Shown here: one piece after another, positions 32,650 through 32,782 of the stretch
How the letters are laid out: each line of letters begins with the position of its first letter
Numbering within the stretch: the stretch's first letter is position 1
NCBI GenBank assembly: GCA_036310185.1
Contig: JAXJSH010000013.1
Coordinates: forward strand, 1-32,782
Direction: 5' to 3'
DNA from: JALENY01 sp036310185
Lineage (GTDB): Bacteria > Bacillota > Clostridia > Lachnospirales > Lachnospiraceae
Length of the DNA: 32,782 bases
Translations under genes and position numbers: made by a program
Notes under the pieces: model-generated
What the model was told of the DNA's origin: nothing
Database searches by the model: none
The model's input: only the letters and a program-made list of their open reading frames with translations

Positions 32650-32782
32650 TAATGATGTTGTGGGCAAAAGGTATTTTGACCCCTTGATACCTGCGGATTA
32701 CTTCGCATTTTATGCTCCCGTAATTCGAAAAACATTCGAAATCCGCCCTGTTCGGGCTGCTTTCTCATGTTTTGCGGGTCTC
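32650..32782 (+). other. structured non-coding sequence at the right edge (cut by the window)
   Basis: After the promoter at 32615 the sequence can fold into AGGTAT/ATACCT (32669-32674 with 32687-32692), GCGGATT/AATCCGC (32693-32699 with 32740-32746) and GCCC/GGGC (32745-32748 with 32754-32757); ATTCGAAA is repeated at 32723 and 32734. No open frame with a ribosome site is seen. It may be an RNA gene, a leader, or one copy of a dispersed repeat; I cannot decide. Confidence 0.3.

Noticed and set aside
1..32782. CRISPR arrays, tRNA, rRNA, insertion sequences or phage genes
   Set aside because: No regular spaced repeats, cloverleaf, rRNA-like or transposase/integrase sequence was found on either strand.

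Overview
The window looks like chromosomal DNA from a gut-type member of the Lachnospiraceae (Clostridia; Blautia/Dorea/Ruminococcus-like). I infer this from gene content and order, strong AGGAGG-type ribosome sites, sigma-A promoters of TTGACA-17-TATAAT type, acetate fermentation genes, and clostridial specialities (ACT/DUF711 pair, giant CoA-activase fusion, C+ form of ribosomal protein L32). No species can be fixed from sequence reading alone. I saw no tRNA, rRNA, CRISPR array, phage gene or transposase.

Layout. 1-431 (minus): the 5' end of a secreted alpha-amylase gene whose signal peptide and catalytic domain are in different frames; its promoter region carries a repeated operator-like element. 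772-7078 (plus): a small membrane zinc-finger protein, polA, coaE, a WalJ-type metallo-hydrolase, an ACT-domain protein and a DUF711 protein. 7229-8425 (minus): tmcAL, convergent with the DUF711 gene across a bidirectional terminator and divergent from pta. 8774-11026 (plus): pta-ackA, the phosphotransacetylase/acetate kinase pair, with a Rex-like palindrome just before the promoter. 11190-19846 (plus): a long block of core genes, yceD-rpmF-plsX-acpP-rnc-smc-ftsY-ilvA, with a perfect consensus promoter at its head and internal terminator or promoter signals after rpmF and acpP. 20048-24283 (minus): a 1411-residue tandem CoA-activase fusion. 24562-26177 (plus): tgt and yajC. 26469-32489 (plus): a 2006-residue cell-wall-anchored surface protein. 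32490-32782: a terminator, a short tandem repeat, and a new promoter that reads into a structured sequence cut off by the window edge.

How the genes work together. Most of the window is housekeeping: DNA repair and replication (polA), CoA synthesis (coaE), phospholipid and fatty acid synthesis (plsX, acpP), RNA processing (rnc), chromosome organisation (smc), membrane protein targeting (ftsY, yajC), tRNA modification (tmcAL, tgt) and ATP-yielding acetate formation (pta, ackA). The accessory parts are the amylase at the left edge and the surface protein at the right.

The best candidate for something undescribed is the right-hand locus. Four copies of a CCAWTCRYGYAG element lie as two pairs, each with an exact 21-bp period, upstream of the surface-protein gene, and the last copy abuts a poor -35 region. 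This geometry resembles the direct-repeat boxes of LytTR-family response regulators (VirR/AgrA type). The gene encodes a signal peptide, a large all-helical N-terminal region I do not recognise, four InlB-B-like repeats, three GLUG-type modules and a VNTGDE sorting signal. Other regulatory leads are a hairpin that hides a Shine-Dalgarno sequence before the DUF711 gene, a long inverted repeat in the tmcAL leader, and the operator pair at the amylase promoter.
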